Source: Sycon ciliatum (lineage: Eukaryota > Porifera > Calcarea > Leucosolenida > Sycettidae). Taken from it: a stretch of DNA of 64,000 bases. Below the pieces are notes generated by a model that saw only the letters and a list, made by a program, of their open reading frames with translations, did not search any database and had not been told where the DNA came from. Shown one piece after another: positions 10,197 to 21,406 of this stretch (position 1 is its first letter; each line of letters opens with the position of its first letter). Both the position numbers and the translations under genes were made by a program. The stretch is taken from the NCBI RefSeq assembly GCF_964019385.1, contig NC_088643.1, positions 17,694,428 to 17,758,427 of the forward strand. The letters run 5' to 3'.

Positions 10197-10274
10197 TACA
10201 ACGGCAACTCTGCTTTGTATTAACAGGTCATGTATTCCAATAATACATGTACTACGTTTTAGCAAGAGTGGGAG

Positions 10275-10480
10275 CTAGGGACCGGCGGATTCTGCTCGAA
10301 AAGGTGGCAGATTCTGCTCGAAAAGCAGTGAAATTGGCAGAACCATACAAACCTTATGGCGGGTAATTCCTCGAATTCTGCTCCATTTTTTTTATCCACA
10401 TACCAAACATGCATGAAACTTACCAGAAAAAGTACCGAATTCTGCCAATTTTTCTGCCGGCAGAATCCGCCGGACCCTAG
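10275..10480. mobile_element. hAT-like MITE, arm A only
   Basis: 206 bases with inverted ends CTAGGG(A/T)CCGGCGGATTCTG. The flanks duplicate TGGGAG, or TGGGAGCT if the ends are set two bases in, and arm B has a single uninterrupted copy of this target near 25903. The interior repeats GATTCTGCTCGAAAAG. End sequence and target length suggest a non-autonomous hAT element. Confidence 0.7.
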
Positions 10481-12443
10481 TGGGAGCTCATTCTCTTTTT
10501 GTTATAGATGTACATGATTGCACTTCTGCACGATACGACAGGATAGCCCCGTGGCCTGGATCCTGGGCTCATCCTTTCCGTGGTATGAATATGATTGGAG
10601 AGACGCATGGTGAACTCGTAGACCTCGTGACCAGATGACTCACCCCATGCTTCCAACGCGGGCCGGTGAACATCCTCCCCTCCAGCTTCCCTTCCAACAA
10701 GACCAGATCGCTTGGAGCGGACCTGCAAGATTGTCTGACCCAAACTGTCCCACGCCTTGTACTGTCCGCAATCTGTGACACATTATCGGCACGTCCACGG
10801 TCAACTTTCAAGAACAACACTGAATCTCCCAGATGGCGTCTTATGCGCCACAAGAAGCCTGCTGGATACGTCTACAACACTCAACAGGCGTAGATCAGTT
10901 AGCAGTTAGCACCGACACGCGAAAACTCAACTCTTACCACTTTTGAGGAATGCTGCCAGACTCCAATCAGATAATTATAACCTGTCTCCTATAACTATAA
11001 GCCAACACGAAATAGCCACACTGGCCGCATGCATGCAGGATACGCGCTTACCCCCCCCCCCCCCCAAACACACACACAGCACTAAGTAAGTACTGAGTAC
11101 TAATATGACAACAATATGGAACTATACGCCAAATACTTCTAGGGCTTTGGGAGATATCCGTCTGCCGATTCTTCCAGCCACCACAGGGAAAGGGGATCGA
11201 AGAAGAAGAAGAAAGGCGACACACAATTATATGTTTCAGTGGCCAGCTATTCAGCCAAGCCTTGCGCACGCCCCGTTGTGTAAACTGAAAGGTATGATCA
11301 GTAAAGTAGCCTCCACAACATTTCTTTGTACAAGACTAACAAGACTCATAGTCTGACTCATAGGCGCAATTTCAACAGCAAAAATGCACAGGTGACAGGA
11401 TCCAGACGAGGATGACTTGCTCATACACATAACACACAGAAGTGACCACATGGCTCCGTGGATTATGCCAAGCATAGATTCAAGAATAGGTTTAGGCGCT
11501 TCCTGTCCTGGAGTTTCATTCCCAACAAAATGGCGAGTGGATGCAAAGTCAAATATGTTAACGTCTGGGAAGGAAGCGACAAGTGGCAATGATGCATTTC
11601 AGCAGGGCCATTGTGATCAGCGTTGATGCCAGAACTTACTTGAGAGAAGACACAGGCCCCATGTAGCAGCTCAGAACACTCAAGAACCAGCTTCGCACAT
11701 TCCTAGTATAGTAAGCCTACAGCAGCGTATGGAGCAGAAGAGGAATTGCCTAAATTGAAACAGGAAACGAAACAGAATGTGCCTAGTCACGATTACTTGG
11801 GAATACAGTAGTATCACTAGCATCAATACAGCGCGGCTGCAGGCAGGACATTGGAATCAGGCGCAATAATGCTGGAAGTTGGAACGTTAGGAATGAACAC
11901 GAAGATGCATCGACTTACAATTGTAGATGATGCAATGATTTCACACACATTGACTAGGTGGTGGGGTTAGAAGGAATAGGGAAAATGGAAAGGAAAATGA
12001 GCTGCTTTAGACTATCATAAATGTTTTTTTAAACAAGGGATTGAGCTTCTAAGTACATGTACCGTGTTATCATATTCAGAAATTGACAAAACCCAGACAA
12101 GCAAACTAATGGATGGAAGCTAAAAAAATACAAAAAGCAAGCAAAGCAATTTGAAAAAATATATTCACAAGTGCGAGTAGCTAGCTGGCGATAGGTGATA
12201 GAAATGTGGCAGTCATGTGAAATGGCTGCTCTTCCCTCTTGGTATTGCTTAGCCTAAGCAAACCAAGCACCCAGATGAGTGGATTCAAGCTGGGCATTTA
12301 TATAAAATAATTTTTGTCTTTTAATATCAGTGACGGTAGTCTGATGATATCAAGATGAGTTTTCGGCCTCAGTGTGGCGCTCCCAAGGACATTTGAGGTA
12401 TCCTGTTGAATACTGGTTTGTTGAAATTCAAGATCTATCCGAT
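10481..12443. other. bZIP 3' side, no supported separate gene
   Basis: Contains a run of about 17 C at 11050-11066 and several small frames (for example 11251-11589 minus) that suffer frameshifts in arm B, so they are unlikely to be coding. The part next to 12443 is probably 3' UTR of the bZIP gene. The frame around 10569-10853 (minus) stays open in arm B with a 9-base insertion, but it has no ATG and no recognisable domain. Confidence 0.4.
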
Positions 12444-15400
12444 TCACGTCTCCATGCCATTGTCATAAATCATCGCGTTGCTGTCGTCTTCCAGGGAGAT
12501 TGATCGAGAGAGGTTCACGTCTGTGCCGGGTCTGTCACCGTAGAACTCAGTAGCGACGGCCGCTTCAGCACTGTCGTACATTTCGGCGGCCTTAGATTTT
12601 CCAGCTTCACCATTATCGGATTCATTCTCTAGTTTACTGTCCTTAGGCTTCTTCACACACTTATGGCTGGAGAGCATTGCCCGAAGACGCTCGCTCTCCG
12701 CCAGCAGAGCAGCATGCTCCTTCCTGAGCTTCTCCTGAGTATCGTCCAGGCCGTCGACTTGCTTCTCCAGGAACGAGATGCGGTCGCGCTGCCGCTGTCG
12801 GCATCGGGTGGCGGCGTCCTTGTTGCGTCCGCGCCGCCTCTCAAGCCTCTCCTCTTCCTCCGGAGTGTGCTCCTGGAATAAGGTGAAAATGACATCAAAC
12901 ATGTAGCGGGCATGATCAGTGTTAGTATGGCTACATTGAACATGAACATGTATACACACACTAAAGGCAAAGAGCCGTTGAGCTGTAACTGTAAGTTTCA
13001 CGCATTTTAGCGATGCTCAGACAGTGGCATTTTGTATACAATTATAATCACCGCACCACTGATAAGGCACGGAATCGTTTAGCTCTTCTCTTTCCCAACA
13101 GAAAACTCGAATTCATTGCATGGAGTTGAAACAAAATTTATTATAATTCCCGAGCTACCACTCTCTCGCTATTAGGCCTTGACGGATTATGCTAGCATAA
13201 TTTTTCGCATAATTCCTACCAAAATCGAATAATCGCATAATTCGAGGCAAATTGCATACGAATCGCATAAATTGGAATAATCCGCCTGTTCGCATCAAAT
13301 TCCATACAGGTGTACATGTTCTACAAGTACAAGTAGATGCACCAGGAAGTCGTAGGTTTACGACTCCCTTGATAACATGTCCAGTCCACTGCAATCAGTG
13401 ACGGCAAGAGTACAAACCTACTCTTTGTGACGGTCGTAGCTAGGTCGGATGGTGCGTTGACCCCGTTGAACTTTTGCTACTACAGTACAACGCCTTCTAC
13501 AAAACAATTCCCCTGTTATTTTGCACAGAACCATCATATACATTAGCAGCATATGTGAGCATAATGCGGCATAAAATGATAACTTTTAGCATATAAATAG
13601 CATAATTCTGCAATTTTTTCAGCAATGCGAAAAGCATAATTTCATAACATTATTAGCATAATCCGTCAAGGCCTACTCGCTATCTAGCACGGTGGCTCGG
13701 GTTCATCAAGGAGGCAACATACAAATACTTTCTTCCTGGCTACATCCTTCTGCTACAGCAAAAAGTATTTTTTTGGTATGCACTATGCAGCAAAGTAACC
13801 ACCCTATTGCAATAATGTTGTAATAATTCATTACATACATGCACAGAGTGTTTCTTTTACGGTACTTACATGTCTGTCATCTGGCTCCTTCGTTGTCTCG
13901 TTACTATTTGCTGCCGCGCTGGTGACGCCTCGCTTTTTCAGCATCTCCCTCACCATGGTCTTGGTGGTCGGCACGTCTGAGTCAGCTCCATCAACACTGC
14001 TAGCAGGGCTGGATATTCCCGTGGGTGACGTCACCGGAGGTTGGTGGACGGAACCGGAAGTGGCAGAAGTGGAGTACGCCTGCAGCTGCATGAGACTAGC
14101 CAGTACGTTGGCAATGGTCGGGTTGAAGGTGAACTGAGTAGGTGCCTCCGTCGTGGCGGCAGCACTCAATGGTTCCAGGAATGATGCGGAGGTCTGCACT
14201 GGCTGCTGTGGCTGCAGATGGGCTGCGTACGGCGAGGTGGCCAGTGTGGTCGGTTGCGCCATTGTGGGGTTTCCGAAATTGTCCAACGGCTGCTGCACAT
14301 CTAGCGACAGAGCTGATGAACCGACCAGGGAGCCACCCCAGCCAGCCAAGCCCTCCGCCTGGTATGGATTAGCTGAGGCGGCCGTGACTGAGATAGGATC
14401 GAACGACTGCTGGCTGGGATTGGTCGAGGCGTGAGTCATCTGTGATTCCGGTTCAAAGTAGCCGCTCCACGTCTGCGGCATTGGCAAGAGGACAGGCAGA
14501 AAGGCACATGAACGCCGTTAGTGTCTGGTTAAAGACACACTCTGCGGAAATGCTACGCACGATGCACACAGCCTCTAGCCGAAGCAGAGTGGGAATCTTA
14601 CTGTGTGTGTGTAACACACACGGAGGTGAGACAATGGCCGACTAGTTACTGCTTCCACTTTCGCGTTCCCACTACACTTTCTGACACAATCACTGTCTGT
14701 TCACACGTACACAACAGTCCGCTTTGCCACGTCGAACAAAAAGTCATTGCGTCGTGTACAGCGCTCGTTGGTGTACTGACGAATGAACACGCCGACATGC
14801 ATTCTTCACTGCAACACTGTGCCGATCTATACCGGTAATGTGTCCGCTACGGCCTGCGTCTAGCGGGGATGCGCCGGTTTCACCAGCAAGCGTTGGGGAA
14901 AGTTCCTCTTTCCCCCATCGGCGACGTGGCCACATCGTTTCACCGTGTCGATGACCAGCCAGGCCCTGTTCGCTACACGCCCCATACATGTACGTACATG
15001 TCGGGTGGAAACTAGTAGTAGTATGCGGCATGCAACCAACACTCGCAGGACGTACAATGAACGCAAATTATTTGGGGTCGATCGATAGGCGATAGCACGA
15101 GGATTGATGGCGCAACGGTAAGCTATGGTATCATGCACAGCAAGCATTGCATCATCCACTGACAACAAAGGTTTCTGTCTTCCTTCTCGATCTTACCATT
15201 TCCGCGGTCGAAGACGCTCCGGCGTAAGCTGGGGCAGACCGAAACACGCTTCCAGAAGACGCTGCTGCTGTGGTGCCTGGCCCTGTGACCAAGCCGCTGA
15301 TGACGTCATTCAGCTCGGACTGATCCAGCAAGTCAGCGTAGTGCTGCTGCTCCTGATGTGGAGACTGGGGCATACTGCTCGTCGTACTAGCACTAGTACT

Positions 15401-15466
15401 GGCTCTGGTAGGATCAGCAATGGCGGTCTGTCTGGAGTTGGTACGTGTGTTGGAAAAGTCGTGCAT
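12444..15466 (-). CDS. bZIP transcription factor, ATF3/JDP2/Fos-like, three exons (arm A)
   Basis: Exons read on the minus strand are 15466-15197, 14472-13870 and 12872-12444, all phase 0, with GTAAGA/GTAAGT donors and CAG acceptors. They give 433 residues. The N-terminal 290 residues are Ser/Thr/Gln/Pro-rich, like an activation region. Exon 3 holds the bZIP: basic region RRRGRNKDAATRCR (about 303-316) with the NxxAAxxCR signature, then leucines at 326, 333, 340, 347 and 354, five in perfect heptads. A His-Lys-Cys follows, as in Fos/ATF3 proteins. These factors bind AP-1/CRE sites as dimers in the nucleus, usually as early stress-response genes. Arm A has Gly306 where arm B and family members have Glu. 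A 503-bp hAT-like element sits in intron 2. Exons 1 and 2 each contain a full CRE octamer (15299-15306 and 14026-14033, approximate). Confidence 0.88.
13173..13675. mobile_element. hAT-like non-autonomous element in bZIP intron 2, arm A only
   Basis: 503 bases with inverted ends TAGGCCTTGACGGATTATGC and a perfect 8-bp duplication CTCGCTAT on each side (13165-13172 and 13676-13683). Arm B has the single-copy target at about 23197-23204. The interior is AT-rich with many GCATAATT units and no transposase. An 8-bp duplication is the hallmark of hAT insertion. Confidence 0.85.
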
Positions 15467-17538
15467 GATGATGTGCAGCCTTCGCTATCCTTTCGGTAGA
15501 AGAGCAAGAAACGTTAAACGACAACCCGCACGTCCTGAACTGCTCCAAAGTAAAAATGCTACCGAGTACCAAGCTCACTGTACTGCTCCCAGTTTACAAA
15601 CTGTCGCTATTATCACTGCCAAGTCACTGAACTCTGTCACATTCCACTCCGCGTGCAATCTAGAAACTGCTGTTCTCTACGTGGCACCAGCACTTTTATT
15701 GAGAGGCCGCTTTGACTTAGAGTTTGACTTGAGCTGCCACATGCATTATTAGATGGACCTCATAGCTCAGTCAGTGCGTGCAGTGTCAGTGCCAAGATTC
15801 AGGCATAAACCAGCTCTTTTGATGGGCAGCTGGCGCATGGCATTCATACTCACGCTCACATGCGCACACACCGTACCGCTAGGCAACTGATCTGTAACCT
15901 TTTCGAGAACACTACGTCACGACTACTGCAACGGTACGCGTGCAGTGATCAGATGATTCGTTGAGTCGTTTGCTTTAGCCTAGGCTGGCACTACAGACAG
16001 TACAGGGTCAGTGTAGCAAACAGACTGACGTGGAAGGAAGGCGAACAGGCGGATTTGCTGTCGACCTGTCCTTGCTTGTTCAACAACCATACTGACAGAC
16101 GTACTCTCAACTCAAGAGTCAAGTAAGTGCAGATGTCAAAGGAAAAGAGCACGTGATGTACTTCGTTCCGCACGATTATGTCATAATGACGTAATTACGG
16201 CCATACTGATACATTATCTACACTGATCTGATCTGAGTGATCTCAGTGATCTGACCAAACAGGGTATCGTCTTGACTCTTGAAAGTCTTTATCTTGCCTT
16301 GGTGACCAGTGACAGGAGGAACGCCAAGCACGTAGATCTAGACTAGATCTACACGGGGTAGATCTACGGTAGATCTCTCTAGCTCTACGGACACTGATGC
16401 AGTGCATGGTACAATGTAGTACTGACTGACTGTACGGACACTGCATACCCGTCTCACAACACAACGCAGTGTGATTATGCTTTTACAATGGACTGGGTTT
16501 GCTTGCTTCAAAATGTACTTGTATCATTGCATGGTCCTACATTATGTATGTGCTACGCTTTGGCTTTGGGACCAATAACTTGAATAAGACAACCTGCTGA
16601 CAACAGTGTAAGACTTACGGAAAGAGCTAGCGACCGTCCTGTTGAGTGACCTCAGGTTCAGGTTCGGGTCAACCGGACTTGTTTTAGTCCAGATTCTAGA
16701 CTCATCGCTTCGCCGCTGAGCTTCAGTGAGAACACGTGATCTTCAATCCGGTTTTGCCTGCGCCTGGCCTGGTTGCACCACCACTGCGAAGTACAGTAGT
16801 TCGTCGCTCTTCGCAAACATTCCAGGGCCAGCTGCACTGGTTGTTGGCCTTGGCATTCTGCTGCGCGGGGCATGTTTTTGGGTAGACTGTCCACATGAAG
16901 GCGTCAGTGAGCAGCGCTGTGATCTCAAACCAGGAGTCGGTGATCTCATTGATATGAGAAACAGCGAGTAGATCTACTGCGAGCACACATTGTAGATCTG
17001 CTGTGGAATTATTTGTAATGTCGATAGAATGCTCTGTTTTCCTTCGACCGTGTTGTGCAGTGAGCCATTGTTGTTTGGAGGGAACCAGAAGCTACCTTCA
17101 GCCCTGATACTGAGTGATAGGTTTATGCCCAACTGACGCGTTCTCCGTGCATGACGATTGTAGAGGTGGGAATGTACAGGTAACATTATGTACGATGGTT
17201 GGAAGATTGTTGTGATCATGTCTGTACCGTCGCCTTGTGCATGTGGCGTGCTCGGCTGACGCTGGGCCACAGGGAGTGGGAATGCGTCTTGACTCTTGTA
17301 CGACGTACTTCAAACGAAGGATCTGGATTCTGTCAGATTGCTTTGTGCCTATTGTGGGTTCTTGTCTTGGATTCTAATCGGAGATCACACATCTGCACGC
17401 TCGTGTTACTATTCGCGTGCGTACGATATTTGTTGGGGATCTATTGGGAAGGTCAATGAATCCTTGGGATTGCTATGGTCGCCGCATGCAAGGATCTCAT
17501 TATAATGGTCGAAAGGTCGGAACCCATGACATAACCCC
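15467..17538. other. Upstream region of the bZIP gene, arm A
   Basis: No convincing reading frame. It includes an ATGACGTAAT half-CRE near 16187 and an AGATCT-palindrome cluster at 16331-16376. Pairs with 19319-21406 of arm B. Promoter and 5' UTR of the bZIP gene are expected within the first few hundred bases, but I see no clear TATA box. Confidence 0.4.
16331..16376. promoter_or_regulatory. AGATCT palindrome cluster
   Basis: Four TAGATCTA-type palindromes within 46 bases, kept in arm B (about 20475-20522). More TAGATCTAC sites lie near 16970 and 17915. About 0.9 kb upstream of the bZIP start codon. It could be a transcription-factor array or simply a local repeat. Confidence 0.3.
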
Positions 17539-19118
17539 TGCAGAGTGCATGACACCCTTATTGTATGAAGCTTTTCAACCAAGCCACAGCGCTCACGATC
17601 GATTTAGCTTGACATCCGTGCACTTCTTTGGCGGCCACAGTTCATTCACTCAGTACTGCCTCTTATCTCTCCTTGGCTTTGGCAGTCTGCTGATGCATTT
17701 CTCCCATTGGAGGTGAGATCACCTCAAGTCACCTCCAACAAGGACGTGTTGGTATTTCATGAACCCAGCAAGACTCTGTTGTCACATTAGAGAATCCCCA
17801 ATAATGCCGCTACCATTCTGTACAGGAAAAGTAAAGTTGAAGTACGAAGTACAGTGTAGTTGAACAACTAACCGGGGCGCTAGTGCACTGGATGCGCTGG
17901 AGTGGAGTGAAGTCTGTAGATCTACTGAGTCTGTCTGAGTACTGTTGTAGCATATCAGCACATTGTCATTGTCGGTGTCTGTCTATACGAGAATCCATAA
18001 ATACAAATACGAGCATTGAGGGGGTTTCCCCTTGAGCCAGTACGAGTTCCCTGGTTTTTGGTTTGGACATTCCAGGCACTGTGCAGATCTACGTACTGCA
18101 GTCTTTCAAGTTATTAGTTAGTTTCAACACAGGATCAATTATAATATTATTACAAGCTCTGGATGATTGATCAGTTGAGTACACTCCCACTTGGGGTGTG
18201 CTGGTGACAGTATCCCCTCCTCTCCCCCACTCGCCCTTCCCAAGCCTATGAATTCAAGTCCTTAAAAATGAATTCATCATTGTAAGAAGAAGATGGGATC
18301 AAGCCTAAAATTAAGCACACCATATTGAGATCGTAAACTGGCCTCCTAGTTTTACGAATTCTGCATGGGGTTAGGCAAGGGCTTGCATTGTTCCCTGGCC
18401 TGAATACAGTGAATAGTGGCACATACATGTAGTAGTGTATTTCATCCGTTGTAATTGCCCCACCAGCGCAGCAGATACATGTACATGCATACAGTCATGT
18501 ACCTGGTGGACGAATTGTCCATTGTGGACTCTATAGGGCACTAGAGTACCAATACATTAGGTACTGGGAGTAAACGGAGTTAGAGAACCATGTGTACTAC
18601 GTATGTGTATGTGTAACGTCAGTACGTACATTGTACATGGACATGCAGAACAGAACAGCAAGGACAAACAAGGCTTGTTTGCTGCAACTAACTTGAATTA
18701 AATACCATGTAGTTTCATGCTCTCGCAATCATCAGGCATTACGCTCTGCCTCCGCGGTGGTGTTGAGCACTGTCAGCACACTGTACACCCTCCAGTGTAC
18801 ATGGACATGTGTAGCTGGCGAGGGTCTGTTTCCTGATCGAAACCAAACAAAAGGACAACTACCCTGATGGTTTGAACCAAGGAGTAGTGAAAATACCATT
18901 TTTACTTCTCTTTGGTTTGAACTAATTTTTTCAGCTCTACAATCGCTGCAGGGGGTGAACTGTGATGTGATTGCTTGAGTAATCTTTATGAATATGTCTC
19001 CTGCTCAATTCCGCGTGGATGTGGGACCCTCATATACTGCAGTCAGCAATCTGGATTCTACTTTGAAGCAAGAAGATGTAATTATATACATGGGCCGCTG
19101 AGAGTTCTATTTTGTGTA
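17539..19118. other. Contig 1 end, no partner in arm B, no gene seen
   Basis: About 1.6 kb without an ORF of interest or a recognisable repeat apart from TACATGTACATG motifs. It ends at the first N run. Contig 2 begins right after the gap at the sequence homologous to 17538, so this part is simply beyond the overlap. Confidence 0.5.
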
Positions 19119-19318
19119 NNNNNNNNNNNNNNNNNNNNNNNNNNNNNNNNNNNNNNNNNNNNNNNNNNNNNNNNNNNNNNNNNNNNNNNNNNNNNNNNNN
19201 NNNNNNNNNNNNNNNNNNNNNNNNNNNNNNNNNNNNNNNNNNNNNNNNNNNNNNNNNNNNNNNNNNNNNNNNNNNNNNNNNNNNNNNNNNNNNNNNNNNN
19301 NNNNNNNNNNNNNNNNNN
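19119..19318. other. Assembly gap, exactly 200 N
   Basis: A round 200-base N run of the kind inserted by scaffolding software. Real length and even adjacency of the two contigs are unknown. The large inverted duplication has its mirror line here. Confidence 0.95.
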
Positions 19319-21406
19319 GGGTTATGTCTCATGGGTTCCGACCTTTTCGACCATTATAATGAGATCCTTGCATGCGGCGACCATAGCAATCCCAAGGATT
19401 CATTGACCTTCCAATAGATCCCCAACAAATATCGTACGCACGCGAATAGTAACACGAGCGTGCAGATGTGTGATCTCCGATTAGAATCCAAGACAAGAAC
19501 CACAATAGGCACAAAGCAATCTGACAGAATCCAGATCCTTCGTTTGAAGTACGTCGTACAAGAGTCAAGACGCATTCCCACTCCCTGTGGCCCAGCGTCA
19601 GCCGAGCACGCCACATGCACAAGGCGACGGTACAGACATGATCACAACATCTTCCAACCATCGTACATAATGTTACCTGTACATTCCCACCTCTACAATC
19701 GTCATGCACGGAGAACGCGTCAGTTGGGCATAAACCTATCACTCAGTATCAGGGCTGAAGGTAGCTTCTGGTTCCCTCCCAAACAACAATGGCTCACTGC
19801 ATAACACGGTCGAAGGAAACAGAGCATTCTATCGACATTACAAATAATTCCACAGCAGATCTACAATGTGTGCTCGCAGTAGATCTACTCGCTGTTTCTC
19901 ATATCAATGAGATCACCGACTCCTGGTTTGAGATCACAGCGCTGCTCACTGACGCCTTCATGTGGACAGTCTACCCAAAACATGCCCCGCGCAGCAGAAT
20001 GCCAAGGCCAACAACCAGTGCAGCTGGCCCTGGAATGTTTGCGAAGAGCGACGAACTACTGTACTTCGCAGTGGTGGTGCAACCAGGCCAGGCGCAGGCA
20101 AAACCGGATTGAAGATCACGTGTTCTCACTGAAGCTCAGCGGCGAAGCGATGAGTCTAGAATCTGGACTAAAACAAGTCCGGTTGACCCGAACCTGAACC
20201 TGAGGTCACTCAACAGGACGGTCGCTAGCTCTTTCCGTAAGTCTTACACTGTTGTCAGCAGGTTGTCTTATTCAAGTTATTGGTCCCAAAGCCAAGCGTA
20301 GCGCATACATAATGTGGACCATGCAATGATACAAGTACATTTTGAAGCAAGCAAACCCAGTCCATTGTAAAAGCATAATCACACTGCGTTGTGTTGTGAG
20401 ACGGGTATGCAGTGTCCGTACAGTCAGTCAGTACTACATTGTACCATGCACTGCATCAGTGTCCGTAGAGCTAGAGAGATCTACCGTAGATCTACCCCGT
20501 GTAGATCTAGTCTAGATCTACGTGCTTGGCGTTCCTCCTGTCACTGGTCACCAAGGCAAGACTTTCAAGAGTCAAGACGATACCCTGTTTGGTCAGATCA
20601 CTGAGATCTCTCAGATCAGATCAGTGTAGATAATGTATCAGTATGGCCGTAATTACGTCATTATGACATAATCGTGCGGAACGAAGTACATCACGTGCTC
20701 TTTTCCTTTGACATCTGCACTTACTTGACTCTTGGAGTTGAGAGTACGTCTGTCAGTACTGGTATACTAGTATGGTTGTTGAACAAGCAAGGACAGGTCG
20801 ACAGCAATCCGCCTGTTCGCCTTCCTTCCACGTCAGTCTGTTTGCTACACTGACCCTGTACTGTCTGTAGTGCTAGCCTAGGCTAAAGCAAACGACTCAA
20901 CGAATCACCTGATCACTGCACGCGTACCGTTGCAGTAGTCGTGACGTAGTGTTCTCGAAAAGGTTACAGATCAGTTGCCTAGGCGGTACGGCGTCGGTGT
21001 GTGCGCATGTGAGCGTGAGTATGAATGCCATGCGCCAGCTGCCCACCAAAAGAGCTGGTTTATGCCTGAATATCTTGGCACTGACACAATGGACACTGCA
21101 CGCACTGACTGAGCTATGAGGTCTATCTAATAAGGCATGTGGCAGCTCAAGTCCAAACTCAAAGCGGCCTCTCAATAAAAGTGCTGGTGCCACGTAGAGA
21201 ACAGCAGTTTCTAGATTGCACGCGAGTGGAATGTGACAGAGTTCAGTGGACTTGGCAGTGATAAATAGGCAGTTTGTAAACTGGGAGCAGTACAGTGAGC
21301 TTGGTACTCGGTAGCATTTTTACTTTGGAGCAGTTCAGGACGTGCGGGTTGTCGTTTAACGTTTCTTGCTCTTCTACCGAAAGGATAGGCGAAGGCTGCA
21401 ATCATC

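Larger units (their letters stand above)
2225..17538 (+). repeat. Left arm (A) of the large inverted duplication
   Basis: This stretch reappears in reverse complement at 19319-40604. Paired landmarks include both big genes, the SINE body, the foldback MITE and the flanking unique DNA. The arms differ by SNPs and small indels, and by whole-element insertions private to this arm (7676-7862, 10275-10480, 13173-13675). The inner end runs into sequence 17539-19118 that has no partner, because contig 2 starts at the homologous point right after the N gap. Haplotype duplication is the simplest reading. Confidence 0.9.

Noticed and set aside
10477..10853. Two overlapping frames conserved between the arms
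   Set aside because: Neither has an ATG near its start and they occupy the same DNA in different frames. Arm similarity alone explains their survival.
11251..11589. 112-aa ORF with a hydrophobic stretch
   Set aside because: Arm B has single-base indels that shift the frame; more likely 3' UTR.
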